This document shows, in pieces, positions 26,821 to 35,622 of a stretch of DNA of 38,896 nucleotides; within the stretch, counting starts at the first letter, position 1; every line of letters begins with the position of its first letter. The notes under the pieces were generated by a model. That model did not search any database and was not told the origin of the DNA. It saw only the letters and a list, made by a program, of their open reading frames with translations. This DNA comes from Sphingomonas bacterium. Lineage in GTDB: Bacteria; Pseudomonadota; Alphaproteobacteria; Sphingomonadales; Sphingomonadaceae. Location: the NCBI RefSeq assembly GCF_903643035.1, contig NZ_CAHJWW010000003.1, positions 1 through 38,896 on the forward strand. The letters are read 5' to 3'. The position numbers and the translations under genes are program-made.

Positions 26821-28286
26821 GCGAGGGCGGTTCGCACGTCCTGGTGGTCGACGACGATCGCGCGATCCGCACCGTCGTGGCTCAGGCGTTGCGTCGCGCC
26901 GGGCACGAGGTCACGGCCGTGGCGACGCTGCGCGAACTGGATGCGGCACTCGCCCGTGAGCGACCGGACGTGCTGCTGACCGACGTGGTGCTGCCTGATG
27001 GTGACGGACTGGAGCGGGCGGCGGCGGTCGCGCGCAGCCATCCCGAGTTGCCGGTGATCGTCTTCTCCGCGCGCAACACGCTGTCGACCGCGGTGCGCGC
27101 GACGGAGGCGGGAGCGTTCGACTACCTGCCCAAGCCGTTCGACCTCGACATGCTGACGCGATCGGTAGCGGCGGCGCTGGCGCGTGGCGGGCATGGCGCC
27201 TCGAGCGGTGTCGCAAGCCCCGAGGAGGGTCTGCCGCTGATCGGCCGGTCCCCGGCGATGCAGGATGTCTACCGCACGATCGCGCGCGTGGTGGCGACGG
27301 ATCTGACCGTGCTGATCACGGGCGAGTCGGGGACTGGCAAGGAACTGGTCGCGCGCGCAATCCACGACCTGGGGCCGCGCGCGGCGGCGCCGTTCGTCGC
27401 GCTCAACATGGCCGCGATCCCCCGCGAGTTGATCGAGGCGGAGCTGTTCGGGCACGAGCGCGGCGCCTTCACCGGCGCCGCGAGCCGTGCCGCCGGCCGG
27501 TTCGAGCAGGCGGCGGGCGGCACGTTGTTCCTCGACGAGATCGGCGACATGCCGACCGACGCGCAGACCCGTCTGCTCCGCGTGCTGCAATCAGGCGAGT
27601 TCACCTCGGTAGGCGGCGCCCGCGCGCTGCGCGCCGACGTGCGCGTGCTGGCGGCGAGCAACCGCGACCTGACGGCGCAGGTGGCGACAGGGCTGTTCCG
27701 CGAGGACCTGTTCTACCGCCTGAACGTCGTCCCGATCGCGATGCCGGCGCTACGCGAGCGGCAAGGCGACGTCGCGCTGCTCGCGCGCCATTTCCTGGAC
27801 TCCGCGCCGGCGCAGGGATTGCCGCGCAAGACGCTGGAGGACGCGGCGGTCTCCGCGCTGGAGGCCCACGACTGGCCCGGCAACGTGCGCGAGCTGGAGA
27901 ACCTGATGCGGCGCCTCGCGGTGCTGAGCCGTGACGAGCGGCTCGGCGCCGGCGACATCGCGGCGATGCTGGGCCGCCGCGAGCCCCTCGGGATCGAACG
28001 GACGGCTGACGATCGGGTCGGCGCCGAAGACCCCGACATCGCCCATGCGATACGGGCGCGCATCGCACGGCTTGCGCGCGAGCGGCCGGCCGCGCTGGAG
28101 GACGGCTCGCTCTACGATCAGGTGATCGGCGAGGCGGAGCGGTCGCTGATCGAGGCGATGCTCGCCCGGTGCAACGGCAATCAGCTTCGCGCGGCCAGGG
28201 CGCTGGGCATCAATCGCAACACGCTGCGCAAGCGGCTCGACTCGCTCGGCATCGACGGCACGGGGCGCAAGGCCACGGCAGCCTAG
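26817..28286 (+). CDS. ntrC: Sigma-54-dependent response regulator NtrC
   Basis: This 489-residue activator switches on nitrogen-assimilation genes. The receiver domain has phosphoacceptor Asp 56 (LLTDVVLPDGDG) and Lys 106 (LPKPFD). The AAA+ domain has Walker A GESGTGKE (169-176), the sigma-54 contact loop GAFTGA (216-221) and Walker B GGTLFLDE (234-241). A C-terminal Fis-type helix-turn-helix lies in NQLRAARALGINRNTLRKRL. With the complete GAFTGA motif it should work with sigma-54. It overlaps ntrB by 4 bases and precedes ntrY by about 58 bases. Confidence 0.96.
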   Translation: MSEGGSHVLVVDDDRAIRTVVAQALRRAGHEVTAVATLRELDAALARERPDVLLTDVVLPDGDGLERAAAVARSHPELPVIVFSARNTLSTAVRATEAGAFDYLPKPFDLDMLTRSVAAALARGGHGASSGVASPEEGLPLIGRSPAMQDVYRTIARVVATDLTVLITGESGTGKELVARAIHDLGPRAAAPFVALNMAAIPRELIEAELFGHERGAFTGAASRAAGRFEQAAGGTLFLDEIGDMPTDAQTRLLRVLQSGEFTSVGGARALRADVRVLAASNRDLTAQVATGLFREDLFYRLNVVPIAMPALRERQGDVALLARHFLDSAPAQGLPRKTLEDAAVSALEAHDWPGNVRELENLMRRLAVLSRDERLGAGDIAAMLGRREPLGIERTADDRVGAEDPDIAHAIRARIARLARERPAALEDGSLYDQVIGEAERSLIEAMLARCNGNQLRAARALGINRNTLRKRLDSLGIDGTGRKATAA

Positions 28287-28344
28287 ACGGCGCGACGTCA
28301 ACTATGTGTTTTCGCGGCCACACCGCTTGTGTATCGTGTTGCGG

Positions 28345-30603
28345 ATGATCGCCGGCATGCAGCCCGTTTCCGATCCCTCGATGATGTCGCGGCGCTTCAC
28401 CGTCACGCCGCTGATGGAGGCGGGCGTGCTTGCGCTCGCCGCCGCGATCGCGGTGACGAGCTATTTCGTGATCGCAGGAGAGGTGCGCGCCGAGCGGCTG
28501 ATGTCGCAGGGGCTGGTCGCGTTGCTGCTGGTCGGCAATCTCGTTCCGGGCGTCGCGCTGATCATCCTGCTTGGCCGCCGCATCGCGCGTCGGCGCGCGG
28601 CGCGCTCGCCGGTCGGGGGCGAGGGGCAGCTGCACGTCCGGCTGGTGGCGTTGTTCTCCGTCATGGCGGCGGTGCCGATGCTGCTGGTCGCGCTCGTCGC
28701 CTCGGTGCTTTTCCAATATGGCATCGAGTTCTCCTCCAGTAGCCGGGCGCGGGCGATGGTCGCCAACGCGCGCGAACTGGTGCGGGGAAACTTCCAGCGC
28801 GAGCTGCACTCCGTGGTCGCCGAGACCAATGCGATGAGCGGCGACATCGGCGGCTATCTGAAAGAGAGTCCGATCGAGAGCCAGCGGTTCCAGAAAGGGC
28901 TGGTCTTCCAGACGTTGAGGCGCGAGCTGTCGGAAGCGATGATCCTCGCCGCCAACGACCCCGACAAGCCGCTGGCCGTGCTCAATCCTTCCGATCGCCC
29001 GATGACCAACGTCGTCACCGCGCGGATGCTCGGGCAGTTCCGGCACGGGTCCAGGGTGGTCATCGTCCAGAGCCGCGACCGGATAGGGGCGATCGTGCCT
29101 CTGGCCTACGATGGCGGTTCCTACCTTTATGCCTCGCGCGTGTTCGACGAACAGCTCGCCGCGCTGCTGCGACGCGGTGACGCGATACTGGCCGACTATC
29201 GCGCGCTCCAGTCGCGTTCGCGTACGCTGCAGCTGGAGTTCAACGCGGCGCTGCTCGCGCTTTCGCTCGTCATCATCGGCATCGGCGTGTGGATCGCACT
29301 TGCGGTCGCGGACAGGCTGGTGCGTCCCATCGGCGAACTGGTCGACGCCGCGCGCAGGGTCGAGGGCGGCGACCTGACCGCGCGCGTCACCGCGCCGCGC
29401 ACCCGCGACGAGGTCGGCACGCTGGCCAGCGCTTTCAACCAAATGACCGGGCGGCTCCAGAAGCAGAACACCGCGCTCGTCACCGCGAACGAACAGCTCG
29501 ACAGCCGCCGCGCGCTGACGGAGGCGGTCATGGGCGGCGTGTCGGCGGGGGTGATCTCGGTGGCGGACGACCGGACGATCCGCATCATCAACCGCTCGGC
29601 ATCTCAGCTGCTGGACGTCGACAAGGTGGGGGGCGATGTGGCCGCCGTCGGTCGCCCGCTGGTGGAAGTGTCCCGTGAGCTCGACCGGTTGCTCAACGGC
29701 GCGGCGCGCGAGGCGGTGGTGCAGGTGCAGGCGGGAACCGAGCTGCGCACGCTCGCGGTGCGGATCGTGCGCGCGGACGCAGGCCCGATCCTGACCTTCG
29801 ACGACGTGACGCAACAGTTGCAGGATCAGCGTCGTGCGGCCTGGGCCGACGTCGCCCGCCGCATCGCGCACGAGATCAAGAATCCGCTCACCCCGATCCA
29901 GCTCGCCGCCGAGCGGCTCCAGCGCCGCTATGGCCGCACCGTCGAGGAAGGCGATACGACCTTTGGTCGGCTGACCGAGACGATCGTGCGCCAGGTCGGC
30001 GACCTTCGCCGGATGGTCGACGAGTTCTCGTCCTTCGCGCGGATGCCCAAGCCCGTTTTCCGGCCCGAGCCGCTGGTCGACATCGCACGCCAGACGATGT
30101 TCCTGCACGAGGTCGCGCATCCGGGCGTTCGCTTCCGCCTGATCCATGACGATCCCGGTCCCGTCATGGTCTGCGACCGCCGCCAGATCGGCCAGGCACT
30201 GACCAATCTCGTCAAGAACGCGGTGGAGGCGGTGGAGGCGGCCGAAGCGGATGCGGGCACGGTCACGATGACGCTGGAGGACATGGCCGGCCGCACCCGG
30301 ATCGAGGTCGCCGACAGCGGCGTCGGCCTGCCCGCCGAGCGTGATCGCATCCTGGAGCCCTATATGACGACGCGCGCGCGGGGGACCGGGCTGGGGCTCG
30401 CGATCGTCAAGAAGATCGTGGAGGAACACGGCGGCACCATCGGCTTCACCGACCGCCCCGGCGGCGGCACGATCGTGACGCTCGATTTCGATGCCGCGAT
30501 GCTCGCCGGGCTGGAGACGCCGCTCGACACGGATGCCGGCGAAGCCCACGACAGCCTGTATGACGGCGCGGCGCTCGCCCCGCTGACACGAACCCGGATC
30601 TGA
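28345..30603 (+). CDS. ntrY: Membrane histidine kinase NtrY
   Basis: This is the sensor of the NtrYX system, linked in other alphaproteobacteria to nitrogen, redox and envelope control. It has four transmembrane helices: about residues 24-46, 53-75, 95-118 and, after a periplasmic domain of about 180 residues, one just before the HAMP domain (residue about 310-335). A PAS domain follows, then HisKA with RRIAHEIKNPLTPIQLAAER and HATPase motifs (LVKNAVEA, GTGLGLAIVKKIVEEHGG). The start is uncertain: ATG 28345 is preferred; GTG 28306 and ATGs 28357, 28381 and 28384 are in frame. It starts ~60 bases after ntrC and is 5 bases before ntrX. The longer form would add only a short basic leader. Confidence 0.94.
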   Translation: MIAGMQPVSDPSMMSRRFTVTPLMEAGVLALAAAIAVTSYFVIAGEVRAERLMSQGLVALLLVGNLVPGVALIILLGRRIARRRAARSPVGGEGQLHVRLVALFSVMAAVPMLLVALVASVLFQYGIEFSSSSRARAMVANARELVRGNFQRELHSVVAETNAMSGDIGGYLKESPIESQRFQKGLVFQTLRRELSEAMILAANDPDKPLAVLNPSDRPMTNVVTARMLGQFRHGSRVVIVQSRDRIGAIVPLAYDGGSYLYASRVFDEQLAALLRRGDAILADYRALQSRSRTLQLEFNAALLALSLVIIGIGVWIALAVADRLVRPIGELVDAARRVEGGDLTARVTAPRTRDEVGTLASAFNQMTGRLQKQNTALVTANEQLDSRRALTEAVMGGVSAGVISVADDRTIRIINRSASQLLDVDKVGGDVAAVGRPLVEVSRELDRLLNGAAREAVVQVQAGTELRTLAVRIVRADAGPILTFDDVTQQLQDQRRAAWADVARRIAHEIKNPLTPIQLAAERLQRRYGRTVEEGDTTFGRLTETIVRQVGDLRRMVDEFSSFARMPKPVFRPEPLVDIARQTMFLHEVAHPGVRFRLIHDDPGPVMVCDRRQIGQALTNLVKNAVEAVEAAEADAGTVTMTLEDMAGRTRIEVADSGVGLPAERDRILEPYMTTRARGTGLGLAIVKKIVEEHGGTIGFTDRPGGGTIVTLDFDAAMLAGLETPLDTDAGEAHDSLYDGAALAPLTRTRI

Positions 30604-30608
30604 TCCCC

Positions 30609-31979
30609 ATGGCGCTCGACATCCTCGTCGTCGACGACGAACTCGACATTCGCGACCTCGTGTCCGGCGTGCTGGAGGACGAGGGCTATACCGCCCGTGT
30701 CGCTGCCGACAGCGATGCCGCCCTGGACGCGATCGCCGACCGGCGGCCCTCGCTGGTGCTGCTCGACGTGTGGCTACAGGGATCGCGGATGGACGGGCTG
30801 GATCTGCTTGACGAGATCAAGCGGCGCGATCCGTCGCTGCCGGTGCTGGTGATTTCGGGTCACGGCAATCTCGACACGGCGGTGGCGGCGATCCGGCGCG
30901 GCGCATCGGACTTCATCGAGAAGCCGTTCGAGGCGGAACGACTGCTGCTGCTGGTCGAGCGCGCGACCGAGACCGACCGTTTGCGCCAGGAACTCGCCAC
31001 GTTGCGCGTATCGGCCGGCCGCGACATGGACCTGACCGGGACGTCCAACGCGATCAATGCGGTGCGCGCGACGCTGAAGCGGGTCGCGTCCACCGGCAGC
31101 CGGGTGCTGGTGATGGGTCCCGCCGGCGTCGGCAAGGAGGTCGCGGCGCGACTGCTCCACGGGTGGAGCCAGCGCGCGACCGCGCCCTTCACCGTCGTCA
31201 GCGCCGCGCGGATGACGCCGGAGCGCGTCGAGGAGGAGCTGTTCGGGACGGAGGAGGGGGGCGTCGTGCGCCCGGGCCTGCTCGAGCAGGCGCATGGCGG
31301 AACGCTGTTCCTCGACGAGATCGCCGACATGCCGGTCGCCACCCAGGCAAGGATCATGCGCGTCCTGACCGAGCAGAGCTTCACCCGGGTCGGCGGCGCC
31401 CGCGTCGTTAAGGTCGACGTCCGCGTGCTGTCCGCCACTTCGCGTGACCTGACCGTCGAGATCACGGAAGGGCGGTTCCGCGAGGATCTCTACTACCGTC
31501 TGAACGTGGTGCCGGTCGCGATCCCGCCGCTCGCCGACCGGCGCGAGGATATCCCGCCGCTCGTCCAGCATTATGTCGCCCATTATGCCGCCGAACGTCG
31601 GGTGCGCACGCCGGACGTCGCACCCGACGCGATGGTCGCGCTGCAAGGCTACGACTGGCCGGGCAACGTGCGCCAGTTGCGCAACGTCGTCGAGCGGACG
31701 ATCATCCTGGCGCCGGGCGACCGCATCGGGCGCATCGATCTCGACCTGCTGCCTTCAGACGTGCTGGGCGCAGCGCCGGAGGCGGGGAGCCCGCCGTCGA
31801 CGATCATGGGATCGCCGCTGCGCGAGGCGCGCGAGACCTTCGAACGCGAGTATCTGCGCGTCCAGATCCGCCGCTTCTCCGGCAACATCAGCCGCACGGC
31901 GAGTTTCATCGGCATGGAACGCTCCGCGCTTCACCGCAAGCTGAAGCTGCTGGGCATCAACGAGACGCGCGAGGAGTGA
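30609..31979 (+). CDS. ntrX: Response regulator NtrX lacking the GAFTGA motif
   Basis: This 456-residue regulator is the partner of NtrY. The receiver has phosphoacceptor Asp 53 (LLDVWLQG) and Lys 105 (IEKPFE). The AAA+ core keeps a Walker A GPAGVGKE (170-177), Walker [11 protein letters not shown], and [12 protein letters not shown]. The GAFTGA segment is absent: between LFG and GGTLFLD, NtrC has GAFTGA plus flanks, whereas here residues 212-231 read [16 protein letters not shown] and are five residues shorter. A Fis-like helix-turn-helix is present at the C-terminus ([23 protein letters not shown]). ATP binding and DNA binding look kept, but sigma-54 activation does not, so it probably acts with other sigma factors or as a repressor. 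Confidence 0.93.
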   Translation: MALDILVVDDELDIRDLVSGVLEDEGYTARVAADSDAALDAIADRRPSLVLLDVWLQGSRMDGLDLLDEIKRRDPSLPVLVISGHGNLDTAVAAIRRGASDFIEKPFEAERLLLLVERATETDRLRQELATLRVSAGRDMDLTGTSNAINAVRATLKRVASTGSRVLVMGPAGVGKEVAARLLHGWSQRATAPFTVVSAARMTPERVEEELFGTEEGGVVRPGLLEQAHGGTLFLDEIADMPVATQARIMRVLTEQSFTRVGGARVVKVDVRVLSATSRDLTVEITEGRFREDLYYRLNVVPVAIPPLADRREDIPPLVQHYVAHYAAERRVRTPDVAPDAMVALQGYDWPGNVRQLRNVVERTIILAPGDRIGRIDLDLLPSDVLGAAPEAGSPPSTIMGSPLREARETFEREYLRVQIRRFSGNISRTASFIGMERSALHRKLKLLGINETREE

Positions 31980-32121
31980 CGGCGGCGGCATAAATACCGC
32001 AAGACGCTGGATTCCATGCGCCTGCGGTCCTATTTCATCGCAGCGGGCTCGGTACGATCCGCATCCGACGTCGGGACAACGACGCATTCGCGGGCAACAA
32101 TCCGCCAACAAGGGGCCGCCG

Positions 32122-32613
32122 ATGGCCGACAAGCAGACCTCGCTCCAGGACCTGTTCCTGAATACCTTGCGTCGCGCCAAGACGCCCGTCACGATGTTCC
32201 TCGTCAAGGGCGTCAAGCTCCAGGGCATCGTCACCTGGTTCGACAACTTCTCCGTCCTGCTTCGCCGCGACGGCCAATCCCAGTTGATCTACAAGCACGC
32301 CATCTCGACGATCATGCCCGCGGGCCAGATGGACACCAGCGCGATCGTCGATCCGCTCGTCGCGTCCGGCGGCAAGCACCGCGGGCTTCAGGAGGTGTTC
32401 CTCGGCGCCGTCACCCGCTCCGACGACAGCGTCACGATGTTCCTCGTCAACGGCGTGATGCTGCAGGGTTATGTCGCCGCCTATGACCTGTTCTGCATGC
32501 TGCTCCAGCGCGACGGCTTGTCGCAGCTCGTCTACAAACATGCGGTGTCGACGATCCAGCCGGCGCGTCCGCTCAACCTCGCCGAGGAGCAGGCGGGAGT
32601 GGAGGAGGATTGA
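32122..32613 (+). CDS. hfq: RNA chaperone Hfq, tandem two-domain form
   Basis: This 163-residue protein contains two Hfq (Sm-like) domains in one chain, residues 7-67 and 88-148, joined by a 20-residue linker. Each has a full pattern ending YKHA(I/V)STI, with proximal-face residues kept: Gln 9/Gln 90, Phe (DNF/DLF), and Lys-His 58-59/139-140. The first copy has the basic rim LRRAK; the second has VTRSD, with one Arg left. The position matching E. coli Lys 31 is Lys in copy 1 and Met in copy 2. Three chains could make the six-domain ring. An acidic tail (EEQAGVEED) ends the protein. GGGG precedes the ATG by about 6 bases. The stop overlaps the hflX start by 4 bases. Confidence 0.95.
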   Translation: MADKQTSLQDLFLNTLRRAKTPVTMFLVKGVKLQGIVTWFDNFSVLLRRDGQSQLIYKHAISTIMPAGQMDTSAIVDPLVASGGKHRGLQEVFLGAVTRSDDSVTMFLVNGVMLQGYVAAYDLFCMLLQRDGLSQLVYKHAVSTIQPARPLNLAEEQAGVEED

Positions 32614-33917
32614 CCGACCCAAATACCGCCAGCGGCTTTGATCGAGATCGCGACGAGTTCGCCCGTGGCGCCCGCGCGATCGTCGTGCTTCCCGACCGCG
32701 GCGGCGCCAGCCGGGATGCGGACGCGCGGCTCGCCGAGACGGCGGGTCTGGCGGGAGCGATCGGCGTCGAGGTGGTCGACCGCGTCGCGCTGCGGGTGCG
32801 CCAGCCGAGGGCCGCGACGCTGATCGGATCGGGGCAGGCGGCGGCACTTGCCGTCACCGTGCGACAGAACGAGGCGAGCCTCGTCGTCGTGGACGCCGCG
32901 CTTTCGCCGATCCAGCAGCGCAACCTGGAGACCGCGCTGGGCTCCAAGGTGATCGATCGCACCGGGCTGATCCTTGAGATATTCGGCGAGCGCGCCGCGA
33001 CCGCCGAGGGGCGGTTGCAGGTTGAGCTTGCGCATCTCGACTACCAAGCCGGGCGGCTGGTGCGCAGCTGGACGCATCTGGAGCGTCAGCGCGGCGGCTT
33101 CGGGTTCCTGGGCGGCCCGGGCGAGACGCAGATCGAGGCCGACCGGCGGCTGATCCGCGACCGTATGGCGAAGCTGCGCCGGGAGCTCGACCAGGTCACC
33201 CGCACCCGCGGCCTGCATCGCGGGCGACGGCAGAAGGCGCCGTGGCCGGTGATCGCGCTGGTCGGCTACACCAATGCGGGCAAGTCGACGCTGTTCAACC
33301 GGCTGACGGGCGCGGCGGTGATGGCCGAGGACCTGCTGTTCGCGACGCTCGACCCGACGCTGCGGCAGACCGCACTGCCCGGCCTCGACAAGGCGATCGT
33401 GTCGGACACGGTGGGCTTCGTGTCCGACCTGCCGACCCAGCTCGTCGCGGCGTTCAAGGCGACGCTGGAAGAAGTCGTTTCCGCCGATCTGCTGATTCAC
33501 GTCCGCGACATCGCGCATCCCGATAGCGAAGCGCAGCGTGTCGACGTCGAGGCGGTGCTGGCGGAGATCGGCGTCGACGAGACGACGCCGCGGATCGAGG
33601 CGTGGAACAAGCTCGACCTGCTTGACCCCGAACGTCATGACGGCCTTCTCGCGGAGGCGGCGCGGCGAGCGGACGTGACGGCGATCTCGGCCTTGACCGG
33701 GGAGGGGGTGGATGTCCTTCTGCGCACCGTCGCCGAGCAGTTGACGCAGGGACACCGGCGATACCGGATCGAACTCGACGCGGCCGACGGGGCGGGGGCG
33801 GCCTGGCTGCATGCGCATGGCGAGGTGCTGGGGCAGGAGACGATGGACGATCACGTCGCATATGATGTGCGACTGGCGGCGCGCGATCACGAACGGTTCG
33901 TGACCCGTACCCGGTGA
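32610..33917 (+). CDS. hflX: Ribosome-associated GTPase HflX
   Basis: This GTPase splits stalled or stressed ribosomes. The 435 residues include the N-terminal HflX domain (about 15-180, with the coiled region [11 protein letters not shown]), then the G domain with G1 [10 protein letters not shown]3 DTVGF, G4 NKLDLL and G5 SALTGEG. The best start is TTG at 32610, overlapping the hfq stop by 4 bases and preceded by GGGAG; no ATG or GTG fits upstream of the conserved part. The TTG start and overlap suggest HflX levels depend on hfq translation. The order ntrYX-hfq-hflX is the usual one in alphaproteobacteria. Confidence 0.94.
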   Translation: MTDPNTASGFDRDRDEFARGARAIVVLPDRGGASRDADARLAETAGLAGAIGVEVVDRVALRVRQPRAATLIGSGQAAALAVTVRQNEASLVVVDAALSPIQQRNLETALGSKVIDRTGLILEIFGERAATAEGRLQVELAHLDYQAGRLVRSWTHLERQRGGFGFLGGPGETQIEADRRLIRDRMAKLRRELDQVTRTRGLHRGRRQKAPWPVIALVGYTNAGKSTLFNRLTGAAVMAEDLLFATLDPTLRQTALPGLDKAIVSDTVGFVSDLPTQLVAAFKATLEEVVSADLLIHVRDIAHPDSEAQRVDVEAVLAEIGVDETTPRIEAWNKLDLLDPERHDGLLAEAARRADVTAISALTGEGVDVLLRTVAEQLTQGHRRYRIELDAADGAGAAWLHAHGEVLGQETMDDHVAYDVRLAARDHERFVTRTR

Positions 33918-34200
33918 CGGGAGAGTGTGGGAGGGGAGCGGAGTGCCCCCGTCGCGCGCCAGATACCCGCGCGAGGGGCAGGAGAGTCGATCGGGCAATG
34001 GCTCGATGCCTACTAGCTGTCCGCATGGATCGACTCGTGGAGTCCTCTGGCGGGCTTGTCGGGCATCATCGATTCTTGACGACGATCCGATTGGTTGCTC
34101 GAGCATCAGGATCGACGATGGCCGGATGCTGTCGACGGGACGACAGGCCGCAGCGGCGATGCGGGCAGGGGGCTACTCACCCGCTAATGCGGGCTGGGGG
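33918..34200. other. Convergent intergenic region, hflX/mazG
   Basis: These 283 bases hold no convincing gene. Near its right end is a tandem repeat (34161-34213). Elsewhere, GC-rich low-information sequence is seen, with no clear promoter or terminator. Confidence 0.5.
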
Positions 34201-34213
34201 CTACTCACCCGCT
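34161..34213. repeat. 25-base tandem duplication at the mazG stop codon
   Basis: Copies 34161-34185 and 34189-34213 match at 24 of 25 bases, with a 3-base spacer (28-base period). The second copy contains the mazG stop (34201-34203) and last codons; the first is a downstream duplicate. CCCGC (34181-34185 region) and GCGGG (34189-34193) form a hairpin around TAAT at the junction. It looks like a local duplication of the gene's end, possibly useful for termination. Confidence 0.7.
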
Positions 34214-34956
34214 CCCGGCTTCTTCGCTTGCGCCCACAGCCGCTCCTTCCCCGCGAGATCGAGGGCGGCGAACCCCGCTCCGGCCTCCGCCTCCATCGCC
34301 CGAAACCGCGCCTCGAACTTCGCGCTCGCTCCTCGCAGCGCCGCTTCGGGATCGACGCCCAGGTGCCGCGCCCAGTTGACGACGGAGAACAGGACGTCGC
34401 CGATCTCCTCGGCCCGGTGCTCGTGCGAGGTGGCCGTTTCGACCTCCGCCAGTTCCTCGTCGATCTTCGCGCGCGGCCCGGTCGCATCGGGCCAGTCGAA
34501 GCCGGTGCGCGCCGCGCGTCCTTGCAGCTTCTCCGCCCGGCTCAGCGCCGGCAGCCCAAGCGCCACGCCCGCCAGTGCGCTCGGGTCGTCCTTCGCCATG
34601 CGCTCCTCGGCCTTGATCGCCTCCCAGAAGCCGGGCGTCGCGGCACCCGCAGCATCCGGGCCGAAGATGTGCGGATGGCGGCGCTCCAGCTTGTCGCTGA
34701 CCGCGTCGACCACATCCGGCAACGCGAACAGCCCGGCTTCCTCGGCGATGCGGCTGTGGAACGCGACCTGGAGCAGCAGGTCGCCGAGCTCGTCCTTCAG
34801 GTCGGCCATGTCGCCGCGCTCGATCGCGTCGGCGACCTCATAGGCTTCCTCGATCGTGTAGGGCGCGATGCTGCGGAAGTCCTGCGCGCGGTCCCACTCG
34901 CAGCCATGCTCGGGGTCGCGCAGCCGCGCCATGATGGAGACCAGACGTTCGACCAT
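34201..34956 (-). CDS. mazG: Nucleoside triphosphate pyrophosphohydrolase MazG
   Basis: This cytoplasmic all-helical enzyme hydrolyses NTPs to NMP and pyrophosphate, removing damaged or excess nucleotides. The 251 residues contain two tandem MazG domains. The first has PYTIEEAYEVADAIERGD and DLKDELGDLLLQVAFHSRIAEE with the metal-binding EExxE and ExxD motifs. The second has KIDEELAEVETAT and RAEEIGDVLFSVVNWARHLGVDPEAAL. Length and layout match E. coli MazG. The ATG at 34956 is chosen. It follows the retropepsin-like gene by 27 bases. It is not part of a mazEF toxin pair here. Confidence 0.95.
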   Translation of the reverse strand: MVERLVSIMARLRDPEHGCEWDRAQDFRSIAPYTIEEAYEVADAIERGDMADLKDELGDLLLQVAFHSRIAEEAGLFALPDVVDAVSDKLERRHPHIFGPDAAGAATPGFWEAIKAEERMAKDDPSALAGVALGLPALSRAEKLQGRAARTGFDWPDATGPRAKIDEELAEVETATSHEHRAEEIGDVLFSVVNWARHLGVDPEAALRGASAKFEARFRAMEAEAGAGFAALDLAGKERLWAQAKKPGAGE

Positions 34957-34983
34957 GGCCAGCTCTCGATCCGATAATAGATA

Positions 34984-35622
34984 TTATGTAAAGTCTGCGG
35001 TCGATTTGCGACGTTCGGGGTGATGCGGAACCAGGATCAGCGTCGATTCCTCCACCCGCCACGACTTCAGCTGCGACAGGAAGTTCATGCCCAGAACGTC
35101 GGTGTCGCCGAACGCCGGCGAGACGACGACCGGCAGGTCGCTCGCGCGGATGTCGCCGAGCGTCAGCCTGCCCACGGTGGCGGTCTTGGCCGCGATCGTG
35201 CCGTTGGCGGTGCGGATCAGCATCGGGAACGCGCTCGCCTTGACGTCCAGCCCGGCGGCGTCGGCCGTGTCGCTCGACAAGGCGGTCATCGTCGCGCCGC
35301 TGTCGATCAGCAGCCGCCGCGACACGCCGTCCAGCTTCGCGCGCGCCCAAAAATGGCCATCGGCACTCATGCGGATGCGTACCTCGTTGCCGACGACGCT
35401 CTGGTCCTCCAGGTTCAGCGCCTTCGCGATCCGCGCGATATAGGGATCGAACCGCTGGCGCTGGCCGATCAGCATCAGGCCGAGCCCGAAGATCAGCGCC
35501 CACGACGCCAGCGAGAACACGATGCGTACCAGTGGCACGCGCCGCGCCACCAGCGCCGAGATCGGCAGGACGAGCAACAGCGCATAGAGCAGGAGGTCGG
35601 TATTCGTGTGGCCGGTCAGCAC
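34984..35622 (-). CDS. Retropepsin-like aspartic protease, membrane anchored
   Basis: This 212-residue protein has two N-terminal transmembrane helices (about 10-27 and 32-53), then a soluble domain with one retropepsin half-site, LLIDSGATMTALS, where the catalytic triplet is Asp-Ser-Gly. Downstream DVLGMNFLSQLKSWRVEES is the usual second conserved block. A single half-site means it should work as a dimer, like retroviral proteases and the bacterial clan AA (TIGR02281) group. The substrate is unknown. The start is GTG at 35622, overlapping the MBL gene's stop by 7 bases. The catalytic domain probably faces the periplasm, but topology is not certain. Confidence 0.9.
   Translation of the reverse strand: MLTGHTNTDLLLYALLLVLPISALVARRVPLVRIVFSLASWALIFGLGLMLIGQRQRFDPYIARIAKALNLEDQSVVGNEVRIRMSADGHFWARAKLDGVSRRLLIDSGATMTALSSDTADAAGLDVKASAFPMLIRTANGTIAAKTATVGRLTLGDIRASDLPVVVSPAFGDTDVLGMNFLSQLKSWRVEESTLILVPHHPERRKSTADFT

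Noticed and set aside
28210-30549. A 779-codon open frame antisense to ntrY, and similar long antisense frames (6603-8258, 8718-10052, 19646-20686)
   Set aside because: High-GC genes leave long antisense frames open. These translations are Arg/His/Asp-rich, match no family, and lie wholly opposite genes with complete motif sets.
34161-34213. CRISPR-like direct repeat
   Set aside because: Only two copies, a 3-base gap in place of a spacer, and it includes the mazG stop codon. No cas genes are nearby.
34201-34956. mazG as evidence for a mazEF toxin-antitoxin locus
   Set aside because: No mazE or mazF is present; the neighbours are housekeeping genes.
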